This document shows positions 11,351 through 22,769 of a stretch of 64,000 bases of DNA, in pieces (within the stretch, counting starts at the first letter, position 1; each line of letters begins with the position of its first letter). Made by a program: the position numbers and the translations under genes. The stretch is from Adineta vaga (lineage: Eukaryota; Rotifera). The notes under the pieces were generated by a model, which saw only the letters and a list, made by a program, of their open reading frames with translations, did no database searches and was not told the origin of the DNA. The stretch is taken from positions 8,742,001-8,806,000 of the forward strand of contig CP075495.1 in NCBI GenBank assembly GCA_021613535.1. The letters are read 5' to 3'.

Positions 11351-12469
11351 ACACTAACAATAACAAAAACAATAACAACAAAATCATGATTTTAATTTCA
11401 TATATGTTTACCATCAATTTTAGCCTTTGTTTGTTTTGTTTTCAAAAAAAAAAGATTTTCCATTGTTTTTCTTTTTGTTTCTGTTTGAATATATATACAC
11501 ACATACACATACAAACATACATCTGGTTATATATTTATTTATTTATTTATTTTCTGTCGTTATTTCTTGTTGATCGAATGCTCAAGAGAATATTTTCCAC
11601 AAGAAAACTAGATCATCTTGTTACTATCAATTCTGTTCGTATTTTTTGTTGGTTGTTCCTAGTAGATTTATTTCTTTTTTTTTCTTCTATGTACGTGTCT
11701 TGGGTGTTTTATTTGTTTGTTATGCATATGTGTGTGTGTGTGTATGTATGAATGAGTGAAGAACAGTTATCGTTTTGATTTTTGAAGGATTATAAAAAAA
11801 ACGATTGGAAATGAATTGATTATTCTTTTTTTATATTGATTGATGAATGTCAATAATTGATACGTATGATTTATATGAAAGAAAAGAATGATACGCTTCA
11901 ATTAGTGGCCTTTCCGGAGAGAAGAGAAAAAGACAAATCATATGTATAGACGATCGATTTCAAGGTTTATTCGAATTTCACCGTATAAAATTAGTATAAT
12001 ATGAACAATGTCGAAAAGAAATCATGATCTGTACTCTTATTTTGTCAATTAAATATCAAATGAATATACATAAATAATCTTTGTCTAATAACAACATGAC
12101 AAAAGGTGATGATTTGCTATATTCTCTTTCGATAGATTTAAATATCTGATTCTTAAATTCATTTTTGAAGATACTGTATCATTACTGATCATATTTAAAT
12201 AATCATCTGTTTTTCACACTATCATGATTTAACTGTGTGTAATGATATGGGTATGCATGAGTACCCGCATACTCGAACTAGTACTTCTCATCAAAGTACT
12301 ATGAAATAGAGACAAAATATTAATGAATAAAAGAAGAAGAAAAAAGAAAAAAACAGAAAGAAAAAAAGATACAAATAAAAGGACGAACTCGGCATACATA
12401 TAGACAATATTAGTTCGTTGTACTTGTCATCGTGATCATTCAGTCGTCAACTATTCAATTATATTGAAA
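11351..12469. other. Gene-free stretch
   Basis: SND1 3' UTR and DUSP promoter. T-rich runs and a short GT microsatellite near 11728-11742 are present. Open frames here are low-complexity (Phe/Tyr/Leu-rich) and unsupported. Confidence 0.6.
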
Positions 12470-14006
12470 ATGTCTACAATAACACAAAGATCCAATATGG
12501 GAACTATCAATTTTAATCAGATGTTAGCTCATGAAGCTCGTCTGAATGGTCTTCATCGATTATTTAAAACACATTTCAATGTTACTGAACCATCACTTAT
12601 ACTTGAACCATATTTATTCTTAGGTAATTGTATATCGGCTCATGACGTCTATCGTCTATCGAAATTAGGTATTCGTTATATTCTGAATGTTGCTAAACGT
12701 GATGTGGAATTGTGTCCATATTATTCAAAAGATACACGTATTCTTACAATTGATCTTCGTGATGATGATCAAGAAAATATTTTACGTATATTTGATCAAG
12801 CATTTGCATTTATTGATGAAGCAAGAAAAAATAATTCTCGTGTATTAGTTCACTGCAGTCATGGACAAAGGTATGTTAATCAATCTTTAAAGAAAAAATA
12901 TCATTTTCTTTATTGTAGTCGATCACCTGCAATTGTGATTGCTTATCTCATGCGTACTTATCATGTCTCATTAGAACAATGTCTTACTCATGTTGTCAAA
13001 GCACGGCCATGCGTTATACCCAACGATGGCTTTTTAAAACAACTCATCCTTTTTGACCGGGTACTTGTTGAACGACGTCGACAGCACCAAATACAGCAAC
13101 ATCAATTACATCAGCAACAGTTACAACAACAACAACAACAACAACAGCGACAACAGCAGCAGCAGCAGCAGCAGCAACAACAACAACTTCTAAAACAACA
13201 ACAACAACAGAAAGAAGCAGCTATGCAAACCATGAGAAGTACTAAATCAACCGAAATTCCCATCCAACATTGTTCTCCTGTTCCTCCTCATCCTATCCCA
13301 CCAGCCATTCGACCGAAACTAATGTCCTCGTCATCCTCATCCTGTAATAGTTCGGCATCGAATGTTATCAATATAGCATCCTTAAATTCCTCAAGTGTAC
13401 GATTATCATCGAAAAAAATGGGTCATTCATCAGCATCAAATCTTCAACCTTCCATAAGTTCGAAATCAATGCAATTTATTCCAATTCAAGTTGCACCTAA
13501 AACAGAACGTAGTTCAGAAAAAGTAAATTAGAAAATAGTTTATTTAATTGTATGTGTTGTCTCCTTTATTTTCATAGGTGAAACGAATTTCAGCTAAAAA
13601 ACCAGTTCCTGACAATGATATTGTTGTAGACAAAAACGTGAAAAGAACCGAGACATCCGAAGAACTTCCTAGAAGTAAATCTTCATCAAAATCATCCACT
13701 AAAACTCGCTTGAAAACTTCCTTATCACACAATGAATTATTATTATCCAAACGAAAATCAAGTTCAAAGAAGTCCTCCGATATTAAAGAACATTCACCAC
13801 GAATGCATCGATCTCATACAGATAAAAATTCTCGTTCAAGTACAAAACATCACAGTAAATCTCATCCTACGCGACAGAATCTAAACTATCATAATACCTA
13901 TCCCTCCGATTATTACAATTCAATCGAACATTTACATACAAATTATATAACTGAAATCTATGATCGAGTTGCCAAACGATTTGTTCCAGCAACGGCCTGC
14001 TACTAA
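12470..14006 (+). CDS. Dual-specificity protein phosphatase with polyQ and basic tail
   Basis: Three exons (12470-12870, 12919-13522, 13578-14006) give 477 aa. Residues 43-195 form an atypical DUSP catalytic domain: the start ILEPYLFLGN, the loop IDLRDDDQENI with the general-acid aspartate, and the P-loop HCSHGQSRSPAIVIAYLM with Cys129 and Arg135. The P-loop is split by intron 1. Beyond the domain lie a Gln tract (residues about 200-245, mixed CAA/CAG), Pro/Ser-rich sequence and a Ser/Lys-rich basic tail that ends NYITEIYDRVAKRFVPATACY. Substrate cannot be inferred; small DUSPs act on MAP kinases or other phosphoproteins. No CH2/rhodanese MAPK-binding domain is present, so it is not a classical MKP. 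If intron 2 is retained, the protein stops at 13531 after VN. Confidence 0.9.
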
Positions 14007-14204
14007 CAATACGTTTTTTATCCTTTTTTTTTCTTATTTAAACTCTCTTTTTTTCGAAAACTTTGTGTACGAATATTTATCAAAATATAAAATCGGGTGC
14101 AAAGTGCACTGACTAGAGTGCAAAAAAAGATGTATTTCCTTTGTCATCGATAAAAATTTATTTAATCAATGTTCGGTTCTTGTCGTATTAACTTGTATAC
14201 GAGA

Positions 14205-16182
14205 TTATTGACCGGGCATATGTAATTGCGAGAGAATATCGAAGTAATTGGACTCTAAAATCATAAGACAGACAGACAGAAAGAAATGGAAAATGAACTC
14301 ATTGAAAAGATGTGATCTAACCTTCTTCAGGCGTAACAAACCCGTGACGAATAAGGAAATCAAGTACAACTGTCGCACAATTTGGCTTGAAATCATCTTT
14401 TATAATAGCTTCTTTAACCTAATTTATAAAGAAAACAATGAGAAAAAGGTACTTTTGAAAAATATATGCACTTCAGGGATTGTCATTAATTGAAATTTTT
14501 CCATTTCGGCATCGCTGTTATTTGGTGTAAATGTAATTGGTAATTGAAGATCATAAACAAATTCTCCCTAAAATAATTTTTTTTCAAAAAGAGTAAAATA
14601 TTATTTACATTTTAGTAGTTTGAAAAAAAAACATTAACCTCAGGATGTATGCCATCGTCATCTTCGTAGCAATAGCTAGATTAGAAGAAAAAAATAAAAA
14701 TTTTAAAACGAAACCTCTTCTTTTCTTTATCAGATCGATGTTAAATCTCAATGATTATAGTGAAGATCAATGAACTCATTTGCTCATTGAATAGAAATAA
14801 TTATTTGTCATAGATAATTAATTTGGTTGTCTATACATCGATCAAAACCAGACTTCGCAAGATTTTTATCATTAAAATCTTCATGCTAGAAAATCATTCT
14901 ACTGTAAGGAACGAATGACATATTCGTCATTGTATAATTTGAATGTAGGAATAAAAAATGACCCAGGAAATAGTTATGTACTAGATAATGTACGATGTAT
15001 AATTCTAAATGAGAACTCAATTAGAAAAAAAACGTCAATACGGAAGGTGAAAGGCAGACAATCAAACAAAAGCAATTTGATGAAGGTTAGACATATTATT
15101 TCAATGACAAAAAGCTCTTTCATGTTAACGTTAAGTAGTCTGAAACAGCGCATGATTAACGAAATCTTTTACGAAAAAATCAAAAACAGAATACACTTCT
15201 ATTTACACAGTGACTCCTTTAAGAAAACAGTTTCATTCATATAATCAGACATACCTAATAGCTCCAACGGCTTTCAATTTTCCATCGATTAAGTCTTTTG
15301 AAATATTTGCTTCTTCATCACATTCTTTTATCATACATGCTGTCGGTGTTAGATCGTGACTAAGACCTCCTGCTGCCTTACAAAAAAAAAGAGAACAGAT
15401 ATCATTTAATTTCATATAAAAAATTCATTTCTTTCTCAATCTTACTAAATTATCATACATGCCAGGAAAAGTCTGTTTCGTTGATGATCGTTTTCCAACC
15501 CACATTCGCCATGTTCCATCAGTATCAATAACATATCCATTCAAATGTGAACCATATTTACGAATACCAAAAACACCTTAAAGAACATATTTTCAAAACA
15601 GAGTACATAATAAGAAAATCATCTGAACATACTTGCACCAGATCTTTCAATTGCAAATAAAGGTGAACTATTGTAAGCTGTTTTTACCAGATAAAGCTAA
15701 AAAGAAAATAAGAATGAATTTCCTTCGATGTCTTGCATTCATCGAAATAATTGATTTACTTCATCTCGCCAACCTCGTAATGTTTTTAAACAATCTTTTA
15801 CACGCATGTCCTTTAAAACATTAGCAACTGCTTCTGTACGATTTTCATATGTATTCAAATGATCAGCTAAAACAAATCTAAACGAATAGAATTTTACTTT
15901 TGATAAGAGTTAAAGATAAATTCGTAGAATGAATATACCGATCTGCATGTTCAATAAAAACCTTTGGATATTGCCGAAGTTGATTTGCAGCATCTTCACG
16001 AATCCATCCAATCTGTTGTGTTCCACATAGAAATGATTTACATTTTGATTTACTTGAACCTAACATATTGAACTTGTCATTAAAATAAAATGATCAGAAA
16101 AGTGTAAATAATAACCTGCTTGATGAAATGAATTCACACGTGCAAGTAAACGTTGAATACCTAATGACCAAATATCAGACAT
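14205..16182 (-). CDS. Nudix hydrolase with DUF4743 N-terminal domain
   Basis: Ten exons on the minus strand (16182-16116, 16059-15939, 15877-15760, 15696-15633, 15576-15446, 15376-15255, 14675-14639, 14567-14472, 14418-14322, 14254-14205) join in frame to 300 aa. The order is typical of the DUF4743-Nudix family (plant NUDT20/24-like, fungal YJR142W-like). The N-terminal part has [14 protein letters not shown] and RYPKVF-like sequence; then [34 protein letters not shown], and the Nudix box region beginning [11 protein letters not shown] and continuing KECDEEANI (residues about 170-192). Lys replaces the Arg of the canonical REUXEEXGU. The tail has [10 protein letters not shown]. Such enzymes hydrolyse nucleoside- or thiamine-diphosphate derivatives; the substrate here is unknown. 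One intron (14676-15254, 579 nt) is about ten times longer than the others. Confidence 0.9.
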
Positions 16183-16442
16183 CTAAAATAAGAAATCATC
16201 GTTACTGACATTACTAAGTATGAACAGTTATTTTATCAAATCAATACTTTGAATACATTGAAGAAATTATATGAAAATCAACACACATTTTCTATTCTTA
16301 AAAAATACATAAGAACAAAATATCTACCCAAATATACAAACATGCTAAAAAAAAAACAATCATACATTTCTACAATATTCTTGACTTTTGTTTATTTGTT
16401 AATGTTGATCTTGAGTAAAGCAAAATAATATCTCTCATATTC

Positions 16443-17444
16443 TTATTCTCCTTCTTCATTATAATACAATCGTGTAGCAAAATTAACTGGAAATATTCCA
16501 ATAGTTCCATCTGATTTCTCTGCAAATTCCCAACCTTTATCACGTATATTATCTTCTTTATTATCAAATGATATGACAGCAATAAGTTCATCTTTTATTA
16601 AATTAAGTTCATCTTCATTCTCAGCTTTGTAATCATGAATAACACGTGCTCGATGTAAAACTTTATAATCTGTTCGTTTTGAACCTGATAATGGTATAGA
16701 ATACAGTCGTCTAGTATTATAATCTGTAATAGAGGATCGTGTTTCCAGTTTTGAATCATTTCCATTAGTATTCACACTTGTTGACAGATCGTCGTTAGTA
16801 TTTTTATTAAAATTTGAAAATGATTTGTACGTTTTTTTATAATATTTCCCATGCATTCTAAATATATCTTTGATATTATCAATAAATTGTTTTTGAAGAT
16901 CTCGATGAAATTTTGGCAGATCATCACGTAATTCATTATTGACTAAATTTAATGCCGATTTCAATTGATCTAATTCATTTTTAATACGATCGACTTTTGC
17001 TTGTTCATCACGTTTAATACTTGCTTGATAATTTCGACGTGTTTTATCATATTCATGTTGTACACGATTCTGTCCATCAATACGTGTTTGCATTGCTTTA
17101 AAGCTATTCGTTGATGTATTAATACTTAGTGTAATTTGTTCATTTAATTGTTGTATATGTTCAGTCGAAGTTTGATTCATATGATTGTATGTTTCAACAA
17201 GTGATTGCTGTTGAGGCCATGTTGAAGAATCATTCAATGAACTGATAAAATCAAAAAATCTATTTGATGCGTTATTAAATAATAATTTCGCTTGTATATA
17301 TTTGTCAAATTCCCGTTTGAATCGACATAATATCTCATGTTCGTCATCAAAACGTCTTATCGCTTGGATAATTTGAATGTCAGTCGTTTTATTATTACTA
17401 CCCATTATCTGATCTGTGACACTGCGAAGAAGAGACTTGGCCAT
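16443..17444 (-). CDS. BAR-SH3 protein, amphiphysin/BIN-like
   Basis: One uninterrupted frame of 333 aa, unusual here because neighbours are multi-exonic. Residues 1-225 are a predicted BAR coiled-coil: YDKTRRNYQASIKRDEQAK, then LVNNELRDDLPKFHRDLQKQ and FIDNIKDIF. The amphiphysin/BIN1 equivalent runs DYDSARHHYESL, MNVDLQEELPSLW. A Ser/Asn-rich linker leads to a C-terminal SH3 domain at about 268-330 (ARVIHDYKAENEDELNLIKD, GWEFAEKSDGTIGIFPVNF). Such proteins sense or make membrane curvature during endocytosis or T-tubule formation, and recruit dynamin through SH3. The length (333 aa) suits a short BIN. Assignment to amphiphysin/BIN rather than endophilin rests on the LNxDLxxxLP helix; confidence is moderate on subtype, high on architecture. 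Confidence 0.85.
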   Translation of the reverse strand: MAKSLLRSVTDQIMGSNNKTTDIQIIQAIRRFDDEHEILCRFKREFDKYIQAKLLFNNASNRFFDFISSLNDSSTWPQQQSLVETYNHMNQTSTEHIQQLNEQITLSINTSTNSFKAMQTRIDGQNRVQHEYDKTRRNYQASIKRDEQAKVDRIKNELDQLKSALNLVNNELRDDLPKFHRDLQKQFIDNIKDIFRMHGKYYKKTYKSFSNFNKNTNDDLSTSVNTNGNDSKLETRSSITDYNTRRLYSIPLSGSKRTDYKVLHRARVIHDYKAENEDELNLIKDELIAVISFDNKEDNIRDKGWEFAEKSDGTIGIFPVNFATRLYYNEEGE

Positions 17445-18704
17445 GGCTTTTTTTTACTTATACGAATCAGCCGCTTGTTCCTTTTTACACAAGGTGAGAA
17501 ATGAATCAGTCGTTTAACTGCACTGTCAACATATACGCACAACACTTGAAAGAAAAAGGATAAAAGAAAAGAAATATGACTATACTGTTGATTACGAATT
17601 TAGAAGAGAACCTTACGTAGTAACTATACATTTCAGTTACTGATGAAAAGAATCCGTAAAAAAGATTCGCATGTCATAGTTGTAAAAGATGCCGAAGATT
17701 TCTATTCGAAGTCGAAGCGTATGTTATTCACAAAACTATCGAAGAAAATCTCGAGCTATGGATTGTATTCATATAAATTATATAAAACAATTAACTCAAT
17801 AAATCGACAATGTTTATTTCATTGAGTAGAACAAATAATGTGCTTTGAAAGCAATACAACGAAAAACAAGGAACAATGAATTATATAGAGAAAACAAAAA
17901 GACTGTATAAACAAAATATGAGTACCAGAACACATTCGGTATCTGTCTTTTTAGAATATGCAAAGGAAAACAACAAATAAAACTACATTCTAATACGTTC
18001 TAACATGTAGAAACGAAAAACGTTGTTGACACTGATTCATGTCTCGAATTATGATGTTGAAAAGTGTCTCTACAAAGAAAACAAAATGAGAATGATTATG
18101 AAAATAAAGAAAAATCCTTTCATTTACTATATAGTTTACGAAAGTTTTCACTTCAAATTTTTGAAGATTGTTTGTTTAATTAAATAGATGCGAGCAGAAA
18201 AAGCATGTTAATAAATTTATTCAAAATAAATCATATTGATCAACATTTGATACAAATCGAAACCTATGTACTGATATAAATGCATATAATTTCCAATTGA
18301 TCACCATTGTCAAATAAACTTTCGTAGAATAATATCTATTTACATCATTTATAATCTTTTCATTTTTCAAATTTTGTTGGGAGAAAGAGAGAGAGAGTAT
18401 GTGAAAGAATGAGAAAAGAAAACAATGAAAACAAAAATTTTGTACGATCAAACGTTAATCGTTTGTTATAGACAAAACATCAGACATACACAAGCAAAAA
18501 AAAATAGCTACGTAGTATAGAATTGTACGTCGTCTGTTTTCCAACTAGATGAAGAGAAAAACAAACAAAATCAAAGAACAAAGTTATACTGTTTCAATTT
18601 TGTTTTTAAATCCTGAGAGCAAAACGTTTTTTTTTGTCTTTTCTTACATGAGTTTTTGTACTTAATTTCGAAATTTAACAAAATAACATGTATATTTAAT
18701 ATAC
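17445..18704. other. Gene-free stretch
   Basis: Upstream of the BAR-SH3 gene and downstream of the zinc-knuckle gene. AT-rich; no conserved frame, RNA or repeat recognised apart from a short GA run near 18384-18397. Confidence 0.6.
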
Positions 18705-20522
18705 TTAATCAATAACAACACATGATTCATTGGAGAGAACTTTATTTGTTATTGTTGTATGTCGGATTTCTTTGGAATTAAGAATAAAAACTGTTTTAAC
18801 TTTGCCTTCCAATAATTGTTTCTTCGGCGATACGAAAAATTCGACAACACGTGTTAAAATTGAGTCAATTTCAGAATCATAGATATTTAATAATAAATTT
18901 CCACCATGTTCGAGCCAATGAGAATGTAAAACATCACTATCAGTTTTGTCCGCATCAACATAACTACGTTTTGAACAAAGATAACATTTCAAATAAATTC
19001 GTTGATATGTTAATGAAGATGACGTATTTGTTGAATTATTATTATCATCATTCTCAGTTAATTTAAATCGTTTGGATTTATCAGTTACTTTTGCTATCGA
19101 TTTCCGTTTGACAATCATTTTTTCTGTTCTCATTGTTGTAATAGTTGTTCGCGTCGTTGTACATTCATTTGTTACAGATGTTTTACATAATAGTTTATGT
19201 GATGCAGACTATAATGAAAAAGAAAATAACTTTGATTGTTTGAGTTTTTTGTCGATAAAGATTACGCACGATAGTTTCCAGTGGATTATTCAAAATTTCA
19301 TCAATTGTTGATTGTTCCAAACGATCAAGAATAACTTGACATTTAAGAGTTGAATGAACAGGAATATTTATTGAGATTTTATTGGAATTTTGATGAACTG
19401 TATTCATAGCCATGCTGACAAAGTCTATGTAAAAAAAGGAAACATGAAATTCAACTAATCATAATATTAACTTATCTTTAAAACGATAAAAATAGTTTCA
19501 AATAAGTTGAATCTTATGTTAAAGCAATAGTTTTTGAATCAATATCCTACGAAATATGATTATGTAAACCGTGACTGAATTTACATAACTTTCAAACAAC
19601 ACATATATACTGACGTATAGATAGGTATTTATTCACATATACAAACTGTATATTTACATCATACAAAAATATTTAGGAACAGAGAGTTATGAACGTTGAG
19701 AGTTTTTTTTTAAATTCAAATCAGACGATGAAGTATTGATTGAACTTTGTTTTCGATAAAGAAAAGATTTTCATAGCGATTTTGACATTAATATAAACGA
19801 ATACTTTCACTTAATGTATTTGTAATATATATATATATATATATGATAGTTATGATATTGATTATCAGAGAAGAATTGTTACAATTATATTTACCTGTTT
19901 TTGAGAATTTTCGTTTTTTCGGACTTTTATTCGATGCTGATAGAGCACGTGTTTGTACTGTTGGACGTGGTAGAAGACTTTGTGCTTTGGCACTGGCATC
20001 TGTTGAACAGAAATTTTCAATATCACAAATTGTTGTTAAAAATTTCAAGAATGGTAAACGAATATATAAAGCTTGTCGTACACGTTTATCATACTTCGGT
20101 AAAGGAAGTAAACAAACAGGAGATGCTAATCGTTGAGTTAATGGTCGTAAATTGAGATTACGCATATCTGATTGTTTAGTTTTCGATCGAAGACCAACAT
20201 ATGACAAGAATTCATCTACATCAACATGCTCATCCATATCATGTTTATCATCATTGATTTGCTCGTTACTCGTAATTATCGAAGATATTCCATCGATATT
20301 CTCTTGTATTGAGTTTTCAATTGGATCATCAGTTTCATTCGTTTTTTCATTATTATTTTCATCACTTTTATTTATGTTTACAATTAATGATTGATCGATA
20401 TGTGATATGGAAGGCGTTGATAAAGATGTTCGATGTCGAACAGGTGAAAACTGTGCTCTCGTTGTTGTTAAAGAATGCTGATGAAAAGATGTGCTTGTCG
20501 TAAAATATACTGTTGTTGCCAT
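18705..20522 (-). CDS. Unrecognised protein with a C2H2-like zinc knuckle
   Basis: Three minus-strand exons (20522-19895, 19424-19270, 19208-18705) join in frame to 428 aa. I do not recognise the family. The N-terminal third is Ser/Thr/Asn- and acid-rich, probably disordered. A hydrophobic patch follows (VRQALYIRLPFLKFLTTICD, about 150-170), then a basic SPKKRKF motif that could be a nuclear localisation signal. The last exon has a basic region and a possible zinc-binding unit: CYLCSKRSY followed, after about 13 residues, by LHSHWLEHGG. That could be a single C2H2/C2HC finger, so a chromatin or transcription role is possible but unproven. Exon 2 needs the donor GTGCGT at 19269; the only other phase-compatible choice would leave a 22-nt intron. 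The first intron is long (470 nt). Confidence 0.65.
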
Positions 20523-21352
20523 ATCGATTCAATTAATTTCAATATCAATAGAATAATCAAAATATAAGAACGTGTGCGTGTGCGTGTGTGTGTGTGTGAG
20601 AGAGAGAGAAAGTAACAGCGAGAAAAAAGAATATTGATGGATATATATTAATAGAAAATAATCTAAATAGAAATTGTATATTACAGTATAGAAAACCAAT
20701 TTTTATTATCATTAAATGATCTTCAATATATACATTACATTCTTGTTATATGTTTGTATATATCTATAACAATGCGAATCAAATTATGTATATGATATGA
20801 ATGAATAGATGGTGTATGAAGGTTGATACACATCGAAAACAACCAATCAAAATAAATCAAATTTGTTTTAAATTGTTAGAAAAAAAATTTTCTAGTTATT
20901 ATTACTTGATTAATAATAGTTCAGTTAAATCAAAGATAGATAAAGCCCAATCATAGATTAAAACAAAGAACAGATTATTATGAATTTAATCGTTGTAGTC
21001 GATAGTAGCACTCTATATACTTTGAAATTATTGGTTCAATTTTGTTTTCAAGAAAAAAATTGTGAATTTATTATATTAAAAAATGTATATTTTAAAAATC
21101 TTATGAAAATAGATTCTCTCATTGAAAAGTTTTTTTTCTAGCAATTACTCATTATATCAGTTACCATAACAACTTTTTACATCTATAATCATTGTATGGC
21201 GATGTCACTAGTAGAATTGTTTATGATTGTGAAGCGGAATAGTAAATTTAGTTGACTAATTATTTATTGTCAAAGATAAAGTAAATAGACATATTTACAT
21301 TTCTGATTTTATTTGTTAGATCAAAGCACATACATATATTTGATATATAAGT
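20523..21352. other. Divergent intergenic region with microsatellite
   Basis: Shared promoter region between the minus-strand zinc-knuckle gene and plus-strand CAPSL. Holds a GT/GA microsatellite at 20571-20610. No ORF of interest. Confidence 0.6.
20571..20610. repeat. (GT)n(GA)n microsatellite
   Basis: Compound dinucleotide repeat, GTGTGC-like units running into GAGAGA, about 50-90 nt upstream of the minus-strand start at 20522. Confidence 0.9.
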
Positions 21353-22198
<846 letters not shown>

Positions 22199-22769
22199 TC
22201 TATCAATCACATTATGCTTTACTTTTTTTACATTGTTAGCAGTTGACAAATCTGTGCAGTAGTAAAACATAAGTTCTTTTTTCTCATGTGCATATATGAG
22301 TGTGTAAATAAAGTAATTCATTCAATATTTTATTTCTACATATCTTTGTATCTCATTTGATCTTGATTTTGTTTTATTTCGTATACATTTTTCTTCTCTT
22401 ATCGTGTCAAATCTGTCAATGTATTGTGATCGTTGTTCTGTTGTTATTTTGTTTATTTGTAATGTGAAAAATAAATCTAATAGACAGGAAGAATTATATG
22501 AAGACTTTTGTATTCTAGAAAACTATGAAGTAAAAGTAGTTTAATTGGCGCTTTCCTAGAATTTTTTTATCCAAATATTATTCCGATTTCGAAATCATCT
22601 ATTACGTTTGCTATTGTTATCATAGTGATGATAGAACAAGTTGTGGAGTTAGTAATTCAGTCATCAAGATTATTCAACATAGAATAAGCTGCCAATTGGA
22701 ATAAAGTAAATGAAATCAAGATATAAAAACGAAATTTTGTATTTATTTCCGTTGAAAAGAATTGAATTG
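22199..22769. other. Gene-free stretch
   Basis: CAPSL 3' UTR and spacer; AATAAA-type sites near 22310 and 22469. Nothing else seen. Confidence 0.6.

Noticed and set aside
14915-15244. 109-aa plus-strand ORF
   Set aside because: Lies within a minus-strand Nudix intron, without recognisable domain or matching splice structure.
19209-19230. 22-nt intron in the zinc-knuckle gene
   Set aside because: Too short to be credible; a 61-nt intron with donor GTGCGT at 19269 gives the same downstream frame.
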